DNA of 64,000 bases from Nocardia nova SH22a (GCF_000523235.1 NZ_CP006850.1:4092001-4156000), one strand, 5' to 3'; shown: positions 44,823-54,610, counted from the first letter of the stretch. The notes: generated from the sequence alone by a model not told the origin. A program made the numbers and translations.

Positions 44823-45917
44823 ATGGTGTATTCCTTATTCCTGCGGTTGCTGTTCCTGGTGCCGCCCGAGCGCATCCACCATCTGGTGTTCACCGTCATC
44901 CGGCTCACGACCGCCTTCCCCCCGACCCGGTGGCTGGCGAACCGGCTCACCGCCACCACCGATCCGATCCTGGCCACCACCGTCTTCGGTGTGCGTTTCC
45001 CGGCGCCGCTGGGCCTGGCCGCCGGATTCGACAAGGACGCCGCGGGGGTGAACGCCTGGGGCGCACTGGGTTTCGGCTTCGCCGAGATCGGCACCGTCAC
45101 CGCGCAGGCGCAACCCGGTAATCCGGCGCCCCGGCTGTTCCGGCTGTCCGCCGACCACGCGCTGATCAACCGGATGGGCTTCAACAACCACGGCGCGGCC
45201 GCCGCCGCGGGCAGACTGGCCACCCGCCGCGCCGGCGGGGTGCCCATCGGCGCCAACATCGGCAAGACCAAGATCGTCGAACCCGAGCACGCCGCCGAGG
45301 ACTACGCCGTCAGCGCGCGCCTGCTCGGCCCGCTCGCCGATTTCGTCGTCGTCAACGTCAGCTCGCCCAACACCCCCGGACTGCGCGATCTGCAGGCCGT
45401 GCAGTCCCTGCGGCCGCTGCTGCAGGCGGTGCTCGACAGTGTCGCCGCGGGCGAGCCCAAACCCGTGCTGGTCAAGATCGCCCCCGATCTGTCCGACGAC
45501 GACATCGACGCGGTCGCCGATCTGGCCGTCGAACTCGGCCTGGCCGGAATCGTGGCCACCAACACCACCATTCGCCGCGACGGCCTGGCCACCCCCGCGA
45601 CCGAGGTCGAGGCCATGGGCGCGGGCGGACTGTCCGGACCGCCGGTCGCCGAGCGATCCCTCGAGGTCCTGCGCAGGCTCTACGCCCGTGTCGGCGATCG
45701 GCTGGTGCTGATCTCGGTGGGCGGCATCGAGACCGCCGATCAGGCCTACGAGCGCATCCTCGCCGGGGCGTCCCTGCTGCAGGGATACACCGGATTCATC
45801 TACGGCGGCCCGTTCTGGACCAGGCGCCTGCACCGCGGTCTGGCCGCGCGTCTGCGCGCGGACGGGTACACCGGTCTCGCCGAGGCCGTCGGCGCCGCCC
45901 ACAAAGCGGCGGCCTGA
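44823..45917 (+). CDS. pyrD: Quinone-dependent dihydroorotate dehydrogenase (class 2)
   Basis: 364 residues. It oxidises dihydroorotate to orotate with quinone as acceptor, step four of pyrimidine synthesis. The N-terminal helix pair ([16 protein letters not shown]) associates with the membrane. The barrel has GLAAGFDKD and [19 protein letters not shown]; the catalytic Ser lies in [12 protein letters not shown] (class 2 uses Ser), and the FMN-phosphate motif is [19 protein letters not shown]. It lies 3 bp after the DUF5703 gene. Confidence 0.97.
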   Translation: MVYSLFLRLLFLVPPERIHHLVFTVIRLTTAFPPTRWLANRLTATTDPILATTVFGVRFPAPLGLAAGFDKDAAGVNAWGALGFGFAEIGTVTAQAQPGNPAPRLFRLSADHALINRMGFNNHGAAAAAGRLATRRAGGVPIGANIGKTKIVEPEHAAEDYAVSARLLGPLADFVVVNVSSPNTPGLRDLQAVQSLRPLLQAVLDSVAAGEPKPVLVKIAPDLSDDDIDAVADLAVELGLAGIVATNTTIRRDGLATPATEVEAMGAGGLSGPPVAERSLEVLRRLYARVGDRLVLISVGGIETADQAYERILAGASLLQGYTGFIYGGPFWTRRLHRGLAARLRADGYTGLAEAVGAAHKAAA

Positions 45918-46041
45918 CAGTCGATCCCGCTGTTACTACCGGCCGGAACCACCCCGCGAATGTCCGATTCCGCGTTTAGGATGGGTGATCCACATCACGT
46001 CCGTGGATGTGGTGGACGTGTTCTGACCGGGATAAAGGGAT

Positions 46042-47871
46042 ATGACAGCAGAGATCGGATTCACCCACCGGACCGGCGTCACGGTGCACACCGTGCCCGA
46101 GGCCTTCCAGCAGACCGCCGCGCTACGCCCGAATCAGGTCGCGCTACGCACCGTCGGCGGCACCCAGCAGATCACCTGGGCCGACTATGCGCGCCGGGTG
46201 CGTGCCATCGCGGCGGGACTGGCGAAACTCGGTGTCGGACACGGTGACACGGTCGGCTTGATGCTCACCAACCGGCCGGAATTCAATCTCGCCGACACCG
46301 CGATCCTGCATCTGGGCGCCACCCCGTTCTCGGTGTACAACACCAGTTCGCCCGGGCAGATCGCGCACATGTTCGGCAACGCCGGAAACACGGTGGTCGT
46401 CACCGAGCAGGCCTTCCTGCCCGCGATCACCGCCTCCGGCGCCGAACTCGAGCACGTGATCGTGGTCGACGGCGCCGCACCCGAGGGCGGTGTCACCCTC
46501 GAACAGCTCGAGAACGATCCCGCCGAGGACTTCGACTTCGACGCCGCATGGCAGGCTGTGCGCGCCGAGGACCTGGCGACCCTCATCTACACCTCCGGCA
46601 CCACCGGGCCGTCCAAAGGTGTGGAGATCACCCACAGCAATGTGGTCGCGCAGATCATCGCCCTCATCAACGGCGCGCTGGTCGCCGACCTGGACTCGCG
46701 CGGCGTGTCTTACCTCCCGGCCGCGCATGTGGCCGACCGCATCTCCGGGCACTGCCTGAACCTGTTCACCGGCGTCACCCTCACCTGTGTGCCCGACGCC
46801 CGCGAGATCGCCGCGGCACTGCCCGACGCCCGGCCGACCTACTTCTTCGGTGTTCCGCGGGTGTGGCAGAAGATCAAGGCCGGTGTCGATGCCGCCGTCG
46901 CCACCGAATCCAGCCCGGTCAAGAAGGCGCTGGCGCAGTGGGCGATCGGGGTCGGCGTGGCCACCGCCCGCGCGCGCCTGGCCGGTGGCGGCGGCGGTCC
47001 CCTGCTGGCCGTCCAGCACCGCGTCGCGGATGCGCTCGTGCTGTCGAAACTGCGTGCCACCCTCGGCATGGACGAGTTGAAGGTCGCCTCCTCCGGTGCG
47101 GCGGCGATCCCGCCGGAAACCCTGGAATTCCTGCTCGGCCTGGGACTCACGGTCAGCGAGGTGTGGGGCATGTCGGAGACCACCGGCGTCGGCACCTTCA
47201 CCGAACTCGACAAACCCCGCCCCGGGTCGGTCGGCCGCGCCGTCGACGGCGTCGAGATCCGCCTCGACAGCGACGGCGAACTGCTCATCCGCGGCGGCAT
47301 CGTCACCCACGGCTACCGCGGGATGCCCGACAAGACCAAGGAGGCCATCGACGACGACGGCTGGCTGCACACCGGCGACATCGCCACCATCGACGGCGAC
47401 GGATACGTCACCATCGTCGACCGCAAGAAGGAACTGATCATCACCGAGGCGGGAAAGAACATCTCCCCCACCAACATCGAGAATTCGGTGAAGGCGGCCT
47501 CGTCGCTGATCGGCCAGATCGTCGCCCTCGGTGAAGCCCGCCCCTACATCGCCGCCCTGGTGGTCCTCGACCCCGACACCGCCGCGGTGCGCGCCAAGGC
47601 ACTCGGCATCCCCGACGCCGACCTCGAGACCCTCGGCGAACATCCGGAGATCGTCGAGGAGGTGCGCGCGGCGATCGTCGCCGGGAACGCGAAACTCGCT
47701 CGCGTGGAACAGATCAAGCGATTCCGCATTCTCGCGCGGGCGTGGGAGCCCGGCGGCATCGAACTGACGCCGACCCTCAAGCTCAAGCGTTCGCCGATCG
47801 CCGCGGAATACGCCGCCGACATCGCCGACCTCTACACCGATCCGGCGCCGGACGGCGTCTACAACCTGTAG
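46042..47871 (+). CDS. Long-chain fatty-acyl-CoA synthetase (FadD15-like)
   Basis: 609 residues, start with AAAGGGA upstream. It activates fatty acids to acyl-CoA through an acyl-AMP. Adenylate-forming motifs are LIYTSGTTGPSKGVEITH at about 186-203, the VWGMSETTG box at about 373, and GWLHTGDIATIDGDGYV then KELIITEAGKNISP near the C-terminal hinge. Length and the VPRVWQKIKAG region fit FadD15-type (AMP-binding, long-chain) enzymes. It is monocistronic, with a strong terminator 2 bp after the stop. Confidence 0.92.
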   Translation: MTAEIGFTHRTGVTVHTVPEAFQQTAALRPNQVALRTVGGTQQITWADYARRVRAIAAGLAKLGVGHGDTVGLMLTNRPEFNLADTAILHLGATPFSVYNTSSPGQIAHMFGNAGNTVVVTEQAFLPAITASGAELEHVIVVDGAAPEGGVTLEQLENDPAEDFDFDAAWQAVRAEDLATLIYTSGTTGPSKGVEITHSNVVAQIIALINGALVADLDSRGVSYLPAAHVADRISGHCLNLFTGVTLTCVPDAREIAAALPDARPTYFFGVPRVWQKIKAGVDAAVATESSPVKKALAQWAIGVGVATARARLAGGGGGPLLAVQHRVADALVLSKLRATLGMDELKVASSGAAAIPPETLEFLLGLGLTVSEVWGMSETTGVGTFTELDKPRPGSVGRAVDGVEIRLDSDGELLIRGGIVTHGYRGMPDKTKEAIDDDGWLHTGDIATIDGDGYVTIVDRKKELIITEAGKNISPTNIENSVKAASSLIGQIVALGEARPYIAALVVLDPDTAAVRAKALGIPDADLETLGEHPEIVEEVRAAIVAGNAKLARVEQIKRFRILARAWEPGGIELTPTLKLKRSPIAAEYAADIADLYTDPAPDGVYNL

Positions 47872-47873
47872 GA

Positions 47874-47924
47874 CCGTATTCACGCCGATGGGGTGCCCGC
47901 GCGGGCACCCCATCGGCGATACGG
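47874..47924. terminator. Bidirectional terminator, near-perfect long palindrome
   Basis: CGCCGATGGGGTGCCCGC (47883-47900) is followed directly by its reverse complement, and CCGTAT / ATACGG extends the stem outside. It fills the 54-bp gap between the convergent fadD and PEBP genes. Confidence 0.85.
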
Positions 47925-47925
47925 A

Positions 47926-48477
47926 CTACTTCTGCTCGTAGGTGCCCACCAGCGTGGCACGGGCGATGGCGTGCGAGAACAGATTGAAACCCAGGAAGGC
48001 CGGGGACGCGTCGGCGCCGACGCCCAGCGACTCGACATCCACCGCGTGCACGACGATGAAGTAGCGGTGATAACCGTGTCCGGGCGGCGGACCGGCGCCG
48101 ACGAATCCCGCGAAACCGCCGTCGTTGCGCAACTGCACCGCGCCGCTGGGCAGCGCGCCACCCTCACTGCCTTCTCCGGCACTGCCCGCACCGGATTCCA
48201 GCGACGTCACCGACACCGGAATATCGGCGACGGCCCAGTGCCAGAAGCCCGAACCGGTCGGGGCGTCGGGGTCGTAGACGGTGACCGCGAAACTCTTGGT
48301 CTCCGAGGGGAATCCGCTCCACGACAACTGCGGTGAGATGTCCTTGCCTCCCGCCCCGAACACGCCGCTGACCTGTTCGTTCCCCAGCGGCTGACCGTCG
48401 GTGACGTCGGTGGAGGTGAGGGTGAACTCGGGCAGCTGCGGCAACGCCGCATACGGATTGTAGGAATAGTCGGGCAC
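47926..48477 (-). CDS. YbhB/YbcL-family PEBP (Raf kinase inhibitor-like) protein
   Basis: 183 residues from the GTG at 48477 (AAAGGA upstream). The phosphatidylethanolamine-binding-protein fold shows [15 protein letters not shown] (the anion-pocket DPD and HW) and [18 protein letters not shown]. The orthologue by synteny is Rv2140c (TB18.6). Bacterial members are small ligand-binding proteins of uncertain role. It is upstream of no gene on its own strand and ends at the shared terminator. Confidence 0.93.
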   Translation of the reverse strand: MPDYSYNPYAALPQLPEFTLTSTDVTDGQPLGNEQVSGVFGAGGKDISPQLSWSGFPSETKSFAVTVYDPDAPTGSGFWHWAVADIPVSVTSLESGAGSAGEGSEGGALPSGAVQLRNDGGFAGFVGAGPPPGHGYHRYFIVVHAVDVESLGVGADASPAFLGFNLFSHAIARATLVGTYEQK

Positions 48478-48510
48478 GAGGACCGTCCTTTCTGCTCGTC
48501 TAGCGAATCG

Positions 48511-49866
48511 TCAGCTGTGCAACAGGAAATGTTCCATCACCCGGGCGCCGAACTCCAGTGCCGTCACCGGCACCCGCTCGTCGACGCCGTGGAACAGTGC
48601 GGAGAAGTCCAGCTCCGGCGGCAGCTGCAGCGGCGCGAAACCGAAGCAGCGAATCCCCAAGCGGGCGAACGCTTTCGCGTCCGTGCCCCCCGACAGCATG
48701 TAGGGCACGGTGCGGCCGTCGGGATCATGGGCCAGGATGGCGTCGTTCATCGCGTCGACCAGATGCCCGTCGAAGGTGGTCTCGTAGTCGTCGAGTTTGG
48801 TGATCCACTCCCGCTCGACATCCGGTCCGATGAGCGCGTCGACCTCACGCTCGAAGTCGGCCTGGCGTCCCGGCACCACCCGGCAGTCGACGGTCGCCTC
48901 GGCGGTCTGCGGGATCACATTGGCCTTGTAGCCCGCGCGCAGCATCGTCGGATTGGCGGTGTCGCGCAGCGTGGCGCCGATGATGCGGGAAATGGTGCCG
49001 AGTTTGGCGAGCTGACCCTCGATATCCGGACTGTCCGGATCGAACTCGATCCCGGTCTCCTCACTCACCGCCGCCAGGAATTCGGCCACCGAATCCGACA
49101 GCACCAGCGGGAAGGTGTGATTACCCAGCCGGGCCACCGCCTCGGCGAGAATGGTCACCGCGTTGTCCTCGTGCAGGAACGAGCCGTGGCCCGCACGCGC
49201 CTTGGCGCGCAACCGCATCCAGCCCAGGCCCTTCTCCGCGGTCTCGACCAGATACAGGCGGCGTTCGGTGCCGTCGCGACGCGGCACCGTCAGCGAGAAA
49301 CCACCGACCTCACCGACCGCCTCGGTCACCCCCTCGAACAGATCCGGCCGGTTGTCGGCCAGCCACTGCGAACCCCACTTGCCGCCGTTCTCCTCGTCGG
49401 CCAGGAATGCGAAGACCAGATCCCGCGGCGGGACCGTGCCCTCGATCTTGAACTGGCGCGCCACCGCCAGCATCATGCCGACCATGTCCTTCATATCGAT
49501 CGCGCCGCGGCCCCACACGTAGCCGTCGCGGATCGCACCGGAGAACGGGTGCACACTCCAGTCGGCGGCCTCGGCGGGCACCACGTCCAGATGTCCGTGG
49601 ATCATCAGCGCGCCACGCTCACGATCCGCACCCGGCAACCGCGCGAACACATTGGCGCGGCCCGGCGCACCCGACTCGACGTACTCGGTCTCGTATCCCG
49701 CCTCGTGCAGCTGCTCGGCCACCCACTGCGCGCATTCCCGCTCGCCCTTGGTGGTCTCCAATACGCCGGTATTGGAGGTGTCGAAGCGGATCAGCGTGCT
49801 GACCAACTCCACCACTTCGGATTCCGCGCGGGAACGAGATTCGCGATCCTGACCGGTAGCTGTCAC
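48511..49866 (-). CDS. M20-family zinc peptidase/deacylase
   Basis: 451 residues from the GTG at 49866 (AAAGGGG upstream). The catalytic motifs are MIHGHLDVVP (metal His and adjacent Asp), WGRGAIDMKD (bridging Asp) and FLADEENGG (general-base and metal Glu). The dimerisation domain lies at about 215-365, and the C-terminal metal His at GVDERVP near residue 425. The family includes dipeptidases and amidohydrolases; the substrate is unknown. By position it matches Rv2141c. It lies 33 bp before the PEBP gene on the same strand. Confidence 0.93.
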   Translation of the reverse strand: MTATGQDRESRSRAESEVVELVSTLIRFDTSNTGVLETTKGERECAQWVAEQLHEAGYETEYVESGAPGRANVFARLPGADRERGALMIHGHLDVVPAEAADWSVHPFSGAIRDGYVWGRGAIDMKDMVGMMLAVARQFKIEGTVPPRDLVFAFLADEENGGKWGSQWLADNRPDLFEGVTEAVGEVGGFSLTVPRRDGTERRLYLVETAEKGLGWMRLRAKARAGHGSFLHEDNAVTILAEAVARLGNHTFPLVLSDSVAEFLAAVSEETGIEFDPDSPDIEGQLAKLGTISRIIGATLRDTANPTMLRAGYKANVIPQTAEATVDCRVVPGRQADFEREVDALIGPDVEREWITKLDDYETTFDGHLVDAMNDAILAHDPDGRTVPYMLSGGTDAKAFARLGIRCFGFAPLQLPPELDFSALFHGVDERVPVTALEFGARVMEHFLLHS

Positions 49867-50085
49867 GCCCCTTTCCTACCACGCGCCCCGGTGCGGCACC
49901 GGAGGCCCGGGGCGCAGGGGCGCCTCTACAGGCGGCCGAACCCGGGCGAGACGCGCCGCCGAGGAGGACGCACCCGCGGCCGGACATCGGCGGCCGGGCC
50001 CGCGGCGATTGGGATCCGGATGATCGCTATCGGTGCCAGGACGTCTCGGCGGGCGCATTGTGCCCGCGCTGCCTATCATTCCCGT

Positions 50086-50739
50086 ATGCGCCGTCGAAGG
50101 TGGCTGCGAGCCGCGGTGTGCTCGGTGGTCCTGATCGCCTGTGGCTGTGCCGGTGCGGTGGACCGCGGCGATTTCGAACAGCGGATCCGGGCCCGCGGCG
50201 GCGGACTGGTGAGCGAGCTGCCCGCCGGCGCCGTCGACGCATTGCGAAACCGGCTGGGCGGCACCGATGTCGAGGCGAATGTCGTGCTGCTGACCGCGCC
50301 CGACTCGACCGGATTTCGGCTGGTCCTGGCCGATCAGCCCACCCAGGTGTCTCGATACCTCGCCGATCACGACGACCTGTCCACGCGCGAACCCGCTGTG
50401 CGCCTTCGTATCCGGTCACCGCAGCGGCCGCGCGAACTCGACGACTACACCTTCCGGCTCGGCGCGCTGGACGCGCCCCGGCCGGTGCGCGTCTCGGCCG
50501 CCGACGACCTCGACAGCGAGTGTTTCGCCCTGTCCGAGGTGCCGGGCCTGGCACGTCTCGAATCGATCGTCGACACCGCCCGCGCTCGCAGCGAACTGAC
50601 CGACGGCACCGTCGGTGTGATCGTGATCAGCCGGTTCGGCCACGACATCCGCATCGTCGCGAATGTGATCTCCCCGCGCGCGGAAACCATCGCCGAATTC
50701 GACGCCGCCGGACAATTCCTGCGGACTCGGCAGGTGTGA
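50086..50739 (+). CDS. Putative lipoprotein of unknown function
   Basis: 217 residues from the ATG at 50086; the much longer frame upstream is antisense to the M20 gene and was rejected. The basic N-terminus and hydrophobic core end in lipobox LIAC (Cys at about 20). The rest is an alpha/beta domain with NVVLLTAPDSTGFRLVLADQ and TVGVIVISRFGHDIRIVANV and no catalytic motif. It forms a tight pair with the membrane protein starting 3 bp later. Confidence 0.7.
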   Translation: MRRRRWLRAAVCSVVLIACGCAGAVDRGDFEQRIRARGGGLVSELPAGAVDALRNRLGGTDVEANVVLLTAPDSTGFRLVLADQPTQVSRYLADHDDLSTREPAVRLRIRSPQRPRELDDYTFRLGALDAPRPVRVSAADDLDSECFALSEVPGLARLESIVDTARARSELTDGTVGVIVISRFGHDIRIVANVISPRAETIAEFDAAGQFLRTRQV

Positions 50740-50742
50740 GCG

Positions 50743-51114
50743 ATGGCCCGAGCACTCACCACCGCACTGACCACCGGGATCGGCGCGGGCAGCATCATCG
50801 GATTCGTACTCCCCCTGGCCCTGTGGCCCGGTGAAGCACGGCTCACCGCCCCGCTGTTCTGCACGCCGTCCCACCACGAACCGATCGTGGTGTCGGACAC
50901 CTTCCACGACTCCGACGGCACATCGGTCAACTTCACGCTGTACTGCGTCGGCGACCACGGCACCTTCACCGACGAAGGATTCCTCCGGCCGTTCCTGGTC
51001 ATGTTCGCCGCGCACATCCTCATCATCACCGCGGTCGTGTTCATCGCGATCGTCCTGACCCGGGCGACCGCGCCGGACACACCCGCATCCGCCACCGGCG
51101 CGACCGAACTCTGA
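50743..51114 (+). CDS. Two-helix membrane protein
   Basis: 123 residues. Helices at about 13-30 and 84-104 flank an external loop with two Cys (PLFCTPSHH, LYCVGDHG) that could pair. No family is recognised. It is cotranscribed with the upstream lipoprotein gene and ends 10 bp from the convergent sterol-desaturase gene. Confidence 0.7.
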   Translation: MARALTTALTTGIGAGSIIGFVLPLALWPGEARLTAPLFCTPSHHEPIVVSDTFHDSDGTSVNFTLYCVGDHGTFTDEGFLRPFLVMFAAHILIITAVVFIAIVLTRATAPDTPASATGATEL

Positions 51115-51123
51115 CGCCGTGAA

Positions 51124-52014
51124 TCAGGCGGCGGCCGAAGCCTTCTCGCCGACCTCGGGCGCGTCCGGGGTGGGCTCACGCCATCCCGGCGGACCGAAGA
51201 CGTAGCGCAGCCGTCCGCGCCAACTGCGGGCGGTGCGCACATCGCGCAGCATCGCCGCGAATTCGTGATAGTTCACCCGCAGCGGATTACCGGTGCCGAC
51301 ATTGTGGGTCAACCCGTAGCGAATCGGTTCGGACTCGGCGGCGAAACTGCCGAACATCCGATCCCACACGATGAGCACACCCCCGTAATTGGTGTCGAGA
51401 TACGGCTGATTCGACCCGTGATGCACCCGATGATGCGCCGGGGTGTTGAAGACGAATTCCACCGGCCGCCACAGCTTCTCGATGCGCTGGGTGTGGATCG
51501 GGAACTGATACAGCAGCCCCAGGCTGTTGAGCAGGAAGATCATCCACGCCGGGAACCCCAGCAGCGCCGCGGGCACCCACGCCAGACCACGCACCACCGA
51601 CGCGAACGGATTCAGCCACGGCAACCGGATCGCGGTCGACAAATTGAAGTACGTACTCGAGTGGTGCACCGAATGCGCCGTCCACAACAACCGGACCCGA
51701 TGATCGGCCCGATGCGCCCAGTAGTAACAGAAATCGGTGACCACCAGACCCAGCACCCACACCCACCAGTGCCGCGGTGACAGGTGCAACGGGGTCACCG
51801 CGGCCGCCACCACGACAGCCGAGAACGGCACCACGAACTGCAACAGCGGTTTGGTCACCTGACCCAGCGCATAGGTGGCCCAGTTGGTGGCCGATTCCCG
51901 TCCGTAACGGCCGCTGGGCGCGCGCTGCGGATCGCGCCGGACATCCCACCACTCCACGAGCATCAACAGCACGAAGGCGGGCACCGCATACAGCGCCAGG
52001 TGCGCGTTGTTCAT
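51124..52014 (-). CDS. Sterol desaturase/fatty acid hydroxylase family membrane enzyme
   Basis: 296 residues, GGGAG before the ATG. Four to five membrane helices carry the eight-His di-iron pattern of the superfamily: HRADHRVRLLWTAHSVHHSS, the HTQRIEKLW helix and HRVHHGSN. It performs O2-dependent C-H hydroxylation or desaturation of a lipid. The close C-terminal GLTHNVGTGNP motif is typical of actinobacterial members. The substrate is unknown. It diverges from the two-component genes. Confidence 0.9.
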   Translation of the reverse strand: MNNAHLALYAVPAFVLLMLVEWWDVRRDPQRAPSGRYGRESATNWATYALGQVTKPLLQFVVPFSAVVVAAAVTPLHLSPRHWWVWVLGLVVTDFCYYWAHRADHRVRLLWTAHSVHHSSTYFNLSTAIRLPWLNPFASVVRGLAWVPAALLGFPAWMIFLLNSLGLLYQFPIHTQRIEKLWRPVEFVFNTPAHHRVHHGSNQPYLDTNYGGVLIVWDRMFGSFAAESEPIRYGLTHNVGTGNPLRVNYHEFAAMLRDVRTARSWRGRLRYVFGPPGWREPTPDAPEVGEKASAAA

Positions 52015-52173
52015 CCGAACTCCCTGTCTCCGATCGGCCCGCGGGCGTCGCCGCCGAACGGGTCCGAATCGACGGTAGCGGCGATGACCGGCACAAACAT
52101 CGGGCCCGCGAGGGACCGGTCATCCCCCGCCCGAGGGACTCGCGCGCCCCCGCGCGCCGGTATCGTCGCGGAG

Positions 52174-53541
52174 GTGCCGCACCAGCGAACCGTCAGCTCG
52201 CCGCGGTGGTGGCTCGTTCGTGCAGGACGTCCGAAGCAGGGCGCGGAGCACTCACCGGCCACCTCGGATCCGGGCGAACTGCATGCGATCCGGCGGTCGC
52301 TGACCAGACAATCGGTGGCCGTAGCGGTGGGCGCGGCGGCCGTCGACGCGATCATCTTCGCGCTGTCGGGCATCCTCTCCGTCGATCCGGTCGCCGGTGG
52401 CGCCGTCCTGGCCGCCATGATCGCCGCCGATCTGGCCTTCGCCGCCCCGCCCAGCACAGCCGCGGTCGTCGCGGTCGTGCAGGTCGTGCTGCGGGTCGTG
52501 GCGTCGTTGCTCCTGCACCGGCACGGTTTGACGGTGCGCGTCGCCGATGCCGGATTCCTCGTCGCCGGTTACCGCGCGGGAGCCTGGATGTCGGGACGCG
52601 CCTCGGTGATCATCGTGCCGGTACTGGTCCTCGGCGCGTCGGCCGCACCGCTGATCTCGCGGGGCACGGCGTCCGGGGACTGGCGACTCCTGCTGACCAG
52701 CGCGGTCTCCGGTGGCCTGATGCCGTGGCTGGTGGGTCGCTACACGGCCGGTCGCGGCGCCTACATCGCCGAATTGGAACAGCGCGAACGCCTTGCCCGC
52801 CAGCAGCAGCGAGCCGCCCTCGACCGCGCCCTGACCGACGAACGTGCCGCCATCGCACGCGATCTGCACGACGTCATCACCCACCATGTCAGCGCGATCG
52901 GTATCCACGCCGGGGCGGCCCGAATGGCCTTGGGCGCCACCACGTCCGGCGCCGCCCCCGCCGCCCGATCGCTGGCCGCGGTCGAATCCGAGAGCCGGGC
53001 CGCGATGGTCGACCTGCGCCGCCAGCTGGATTTCCTGCACGGCCGCGAGGACGGCGACCCCCGCCAGCCCGGGATGGCCGATATCGACGAACTCGTGGAC
53101 CGGATGCGCGCCGCGGGGCTCGAGGTGTCGGCGGTGACCGCGGACCGCGCCCTGCCCCGATCCCTGGACATCACGGTATTCCGTATCGTGCAGGAACTGC
53201 TCACCAACGCGCTGCGGCACGGCACCGGGACAGCGACGCTGACCGTCGCGGCGGACACCGGCAACGTCGTCATCCGGGAGTCCAATCCGGTTGCCGCCCA
53301 GTCCGTCCCGGAGTCCGCGGTGACGGCCGGACTGGCGGCGATGCGATCCGGCAGCGTCCCCCGAGGACCATTGGAGGCACTGCCGGAGTCCGAGTGCGAG
53401 GAGGTACGGGCCACCGCGGTGGCCCGCGGACTCGAGGGGATCCGGCGCCGCGCCGAACTGTTCGGCGGAAGTGTCACCGGCGGTCTGCTCGCCGAGGATC
53501 GCTGGGAGATCACCGTGCGCATTCCGGGGCCCGCCTCGTGA
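52174..53541 (+). CDS. NarL-class sensor histidine kinase (HisKA_3)
   Basis: 455 residues from the GTG at 52174; the start is uncertain because the ribosome site is poor. Six hydrophobic segments (about 45-195) are followed by a linker helix and the HisKA_3 domain with ARDLHDVITHHVSAI (H232). The ATPase domain shows the N-box IVQELLTNALRHG and a G-box GLEGIRRRAELFGG, separated by an unusually long insert (about 40 residues rich in Pro/Glu). The signal is unknown. GTGA overlap couples it to the response regulator. Confidence 0.88.
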   Translation: MPHQRTVSSPRWWLVRAGRPKQGAEHSPATSDPGELHAIRRSLTRQSVAVAVGAAAVDAIIFALSGILSVDPVAGGAVLAAMIAADLAFAAPPSTAAVVAVVQVVLRVVASLLLHRHGLTVRVADAGFLVAGYRAGAWMSGRASVIIVPVLVLGASAAPLISRGTASGDWRLLLTSAVSGGLMPWLVGRYTAGRGAYIAELEQRERLARQQQRAALDRALTDERAAIARDLHDVITHHVSAIGIHAGAARMALGATTSGAAPAARSLAAVESESRAAMVDLRRQLDFLHGREDGDPRQPGMADIDELVDRMRAAGLEVSAVTADRALPRSLDITVFRIVQELLTNALRHGTGTATLTVAADTGNVVIRESNPVAAQSVPESAVTAGLAAMRSGSVPRGPLEALPESECEEVRATAVARGLEGIRRRAELFGGSVTGGLLAEDRWEITVRIPGPAS

Positions 53542-54191
53542 CCGGCCCGCTGCGCATCCTGATCGCCGACGACCACGCGGTGTTCCGCTCCGGGCTGCGC
53601 GCGGTCCTCGACGCCGCCCCCGATCTGGAATGCGTCGCCGAGGTCGGGGACGGCTACGGCGCGATCACCGAAACCGCTCGCCTGCGCCCCGACGTCGCCA
53701 TTCTCGACGTACGCATGCCCAAACTCGACGGTCTCGCCGCCACCGAGGCCATCGTGGCCGCCGGCGGCACCCGGGTCCTCGTCCTGACCACCTACGACAG
53801 CGAGGACAGCCTGGCCCGCGCCCTCCAGGCCGGCGCCAGCGGATTCTTGTTGAAAACGCTGCCACCGGAAGAACTGATCGGCGCCATCCGGATCGCGGTG
53901 CGCGGTGACGCGATCATCGATCCGTCGATGACCCGCCGCCTGGCTCCCCGATTCGCCGGCACCCTGTCCCCGCCCACCCCACCGGCCCATTCCCTGACCG
54001 CCCGCGAACAGCAGGTCCTCGCTCTGCTGGCCGATGCCCGCAGCAACAGCGAGATCGCCGCGGCGCTCGGCGTGGGCGAGGAAACGGTCAAGACCCACGT
54101 CTCCCGGATCCTGTCGAAATTGCAGGTCCGCGACCGGATCCAGGCCGTGGTCCACGCCTACCGGCACGGTCTGGTCCGCCCGGACCGCTGA
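53538..54191 (+). CDS. NarL/FixJ-family response regulator
   Basis: 217 residues. The receiver domain (6-122) has the acidic pair DD, phosphoacceptor D57 in ILDVRMP, Thr in VLTTYD and Lys in FLLKTLP. The LuxR-type HTH is at about 152-210 (LTAREQQVLALLADARSNSEIAAALGV). It is phosphorylated by the kinase encoded in the overlapping upstream gene. No target operon is visible. Confidence 0.93.
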   Translation: MTGPLRILIADDHAVFRSGLRAVLDAAPDLECVAEVGDGYGAITETARLRPDVAILDVRMPKLDGLAATEAIVAAGGTRVLVLTTYDSEDSLARALQAGASGFLLKTLPPEELIGAIRIAVRGDAIIDPSMTRRLAPRFAGTLSPPTPPAHSLTAREQQVLALLADARSNSEIAAALGVGEETVKTHVSRILSKLQVRDRIQAVVHAYRHGLVRPDR

Positions 54192-54204
54192 TCCGTCGGG
54201 GCGA

Positions 54205-54555
54205 TCAATCCCCGTGCAGTGGTTCGGTGCCCAGGCGCCGCATCCGTGCGCGGCCCCATGCGCCCAACGGCGCCAGCGCGGCATTCAACTCCACCCCGAA
54301 CGGGGTGAGCGAGTACTCCACCCGCGGCGGGACCTCGGCGAATACCTCCCGATGCACGATCTCGTCCTGTTCCAGTTCCCGTAGCTGCGCAATCAGCACC
54401 TTCTCCGACACTCCGGGCAGGCCCCGGCGCAGCGCCCCGAACCGTCGGGTGCCGTGGGTGTCGAGGTCCCACAGGATCAGCGCCTTCCATTTGCCGCCGG
54501 CCACATCCATGGCGGCATCGATGCCGCACAGATACGGCCCCTGTCGTTCGGTCAT
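54205..54555 (-). CDS. HxlR-family transcriptional regulator
   Basis: 116 residues from the ATG at 54555; longer readings run through the operators. The winged-helix domain has the family signature GGKWKALILWDL, FGALRRGLPGVSEKVLIAQLRELE and RVEYSLTPFG. The Cys near residue 10 (PYLCGIDAA) is placed as in YodB/HypR-type redox sensors, so thiol sensing is possible. It is divergent from the imine-reductase-like gene with two operators between them, and probably represses it. Confidence 0.92.
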   Translation of the reverse strand: MTERQGPYLCGIDAAMDVAGGKWKALILWDLDTHGTRRFGALRRGLPGVSEKVLIAQLRELEQDEIVHREVFAEVPPRVEYSLTPFGVELNAALAPLGAWGRARMRRLGTEPLHGD

Positions 54556-54580
54556 CGCCTCCACCTCGACACACACCAGA

Positions 54581-54610
54581 TAGTAAGTACTGAACAAAAT
54601 AGTAAGTACT
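54581..54610. promoter_or_regulatory. Twin HxlR operators
   Basis: TAGTAAGTACT occurs at 54581-54591 and again at 54600-54610, 19 bp apart. Each contains the dyad AGTA-AG-TACT. They lie in the spacer between the HxlR gene and the divergent oxidoreductase gene. TACT/AGTA half-sites are known for HxlR/YodB-type regulators. Confidence 0.65.

Noticed and set aside
46144..47913. 589-residue minus-strand frame opposite fadD
   Set aside because: Antisense to a complete adenylate-forming enzyme with all motifs.
48517..50085. Long plus-strand frame upstream of the lipoprotein at 50086
   Set aside because: It is antisense to the M20 peptidase; the lipoprotein start with signal peptide at 50086 explains the genuine part.
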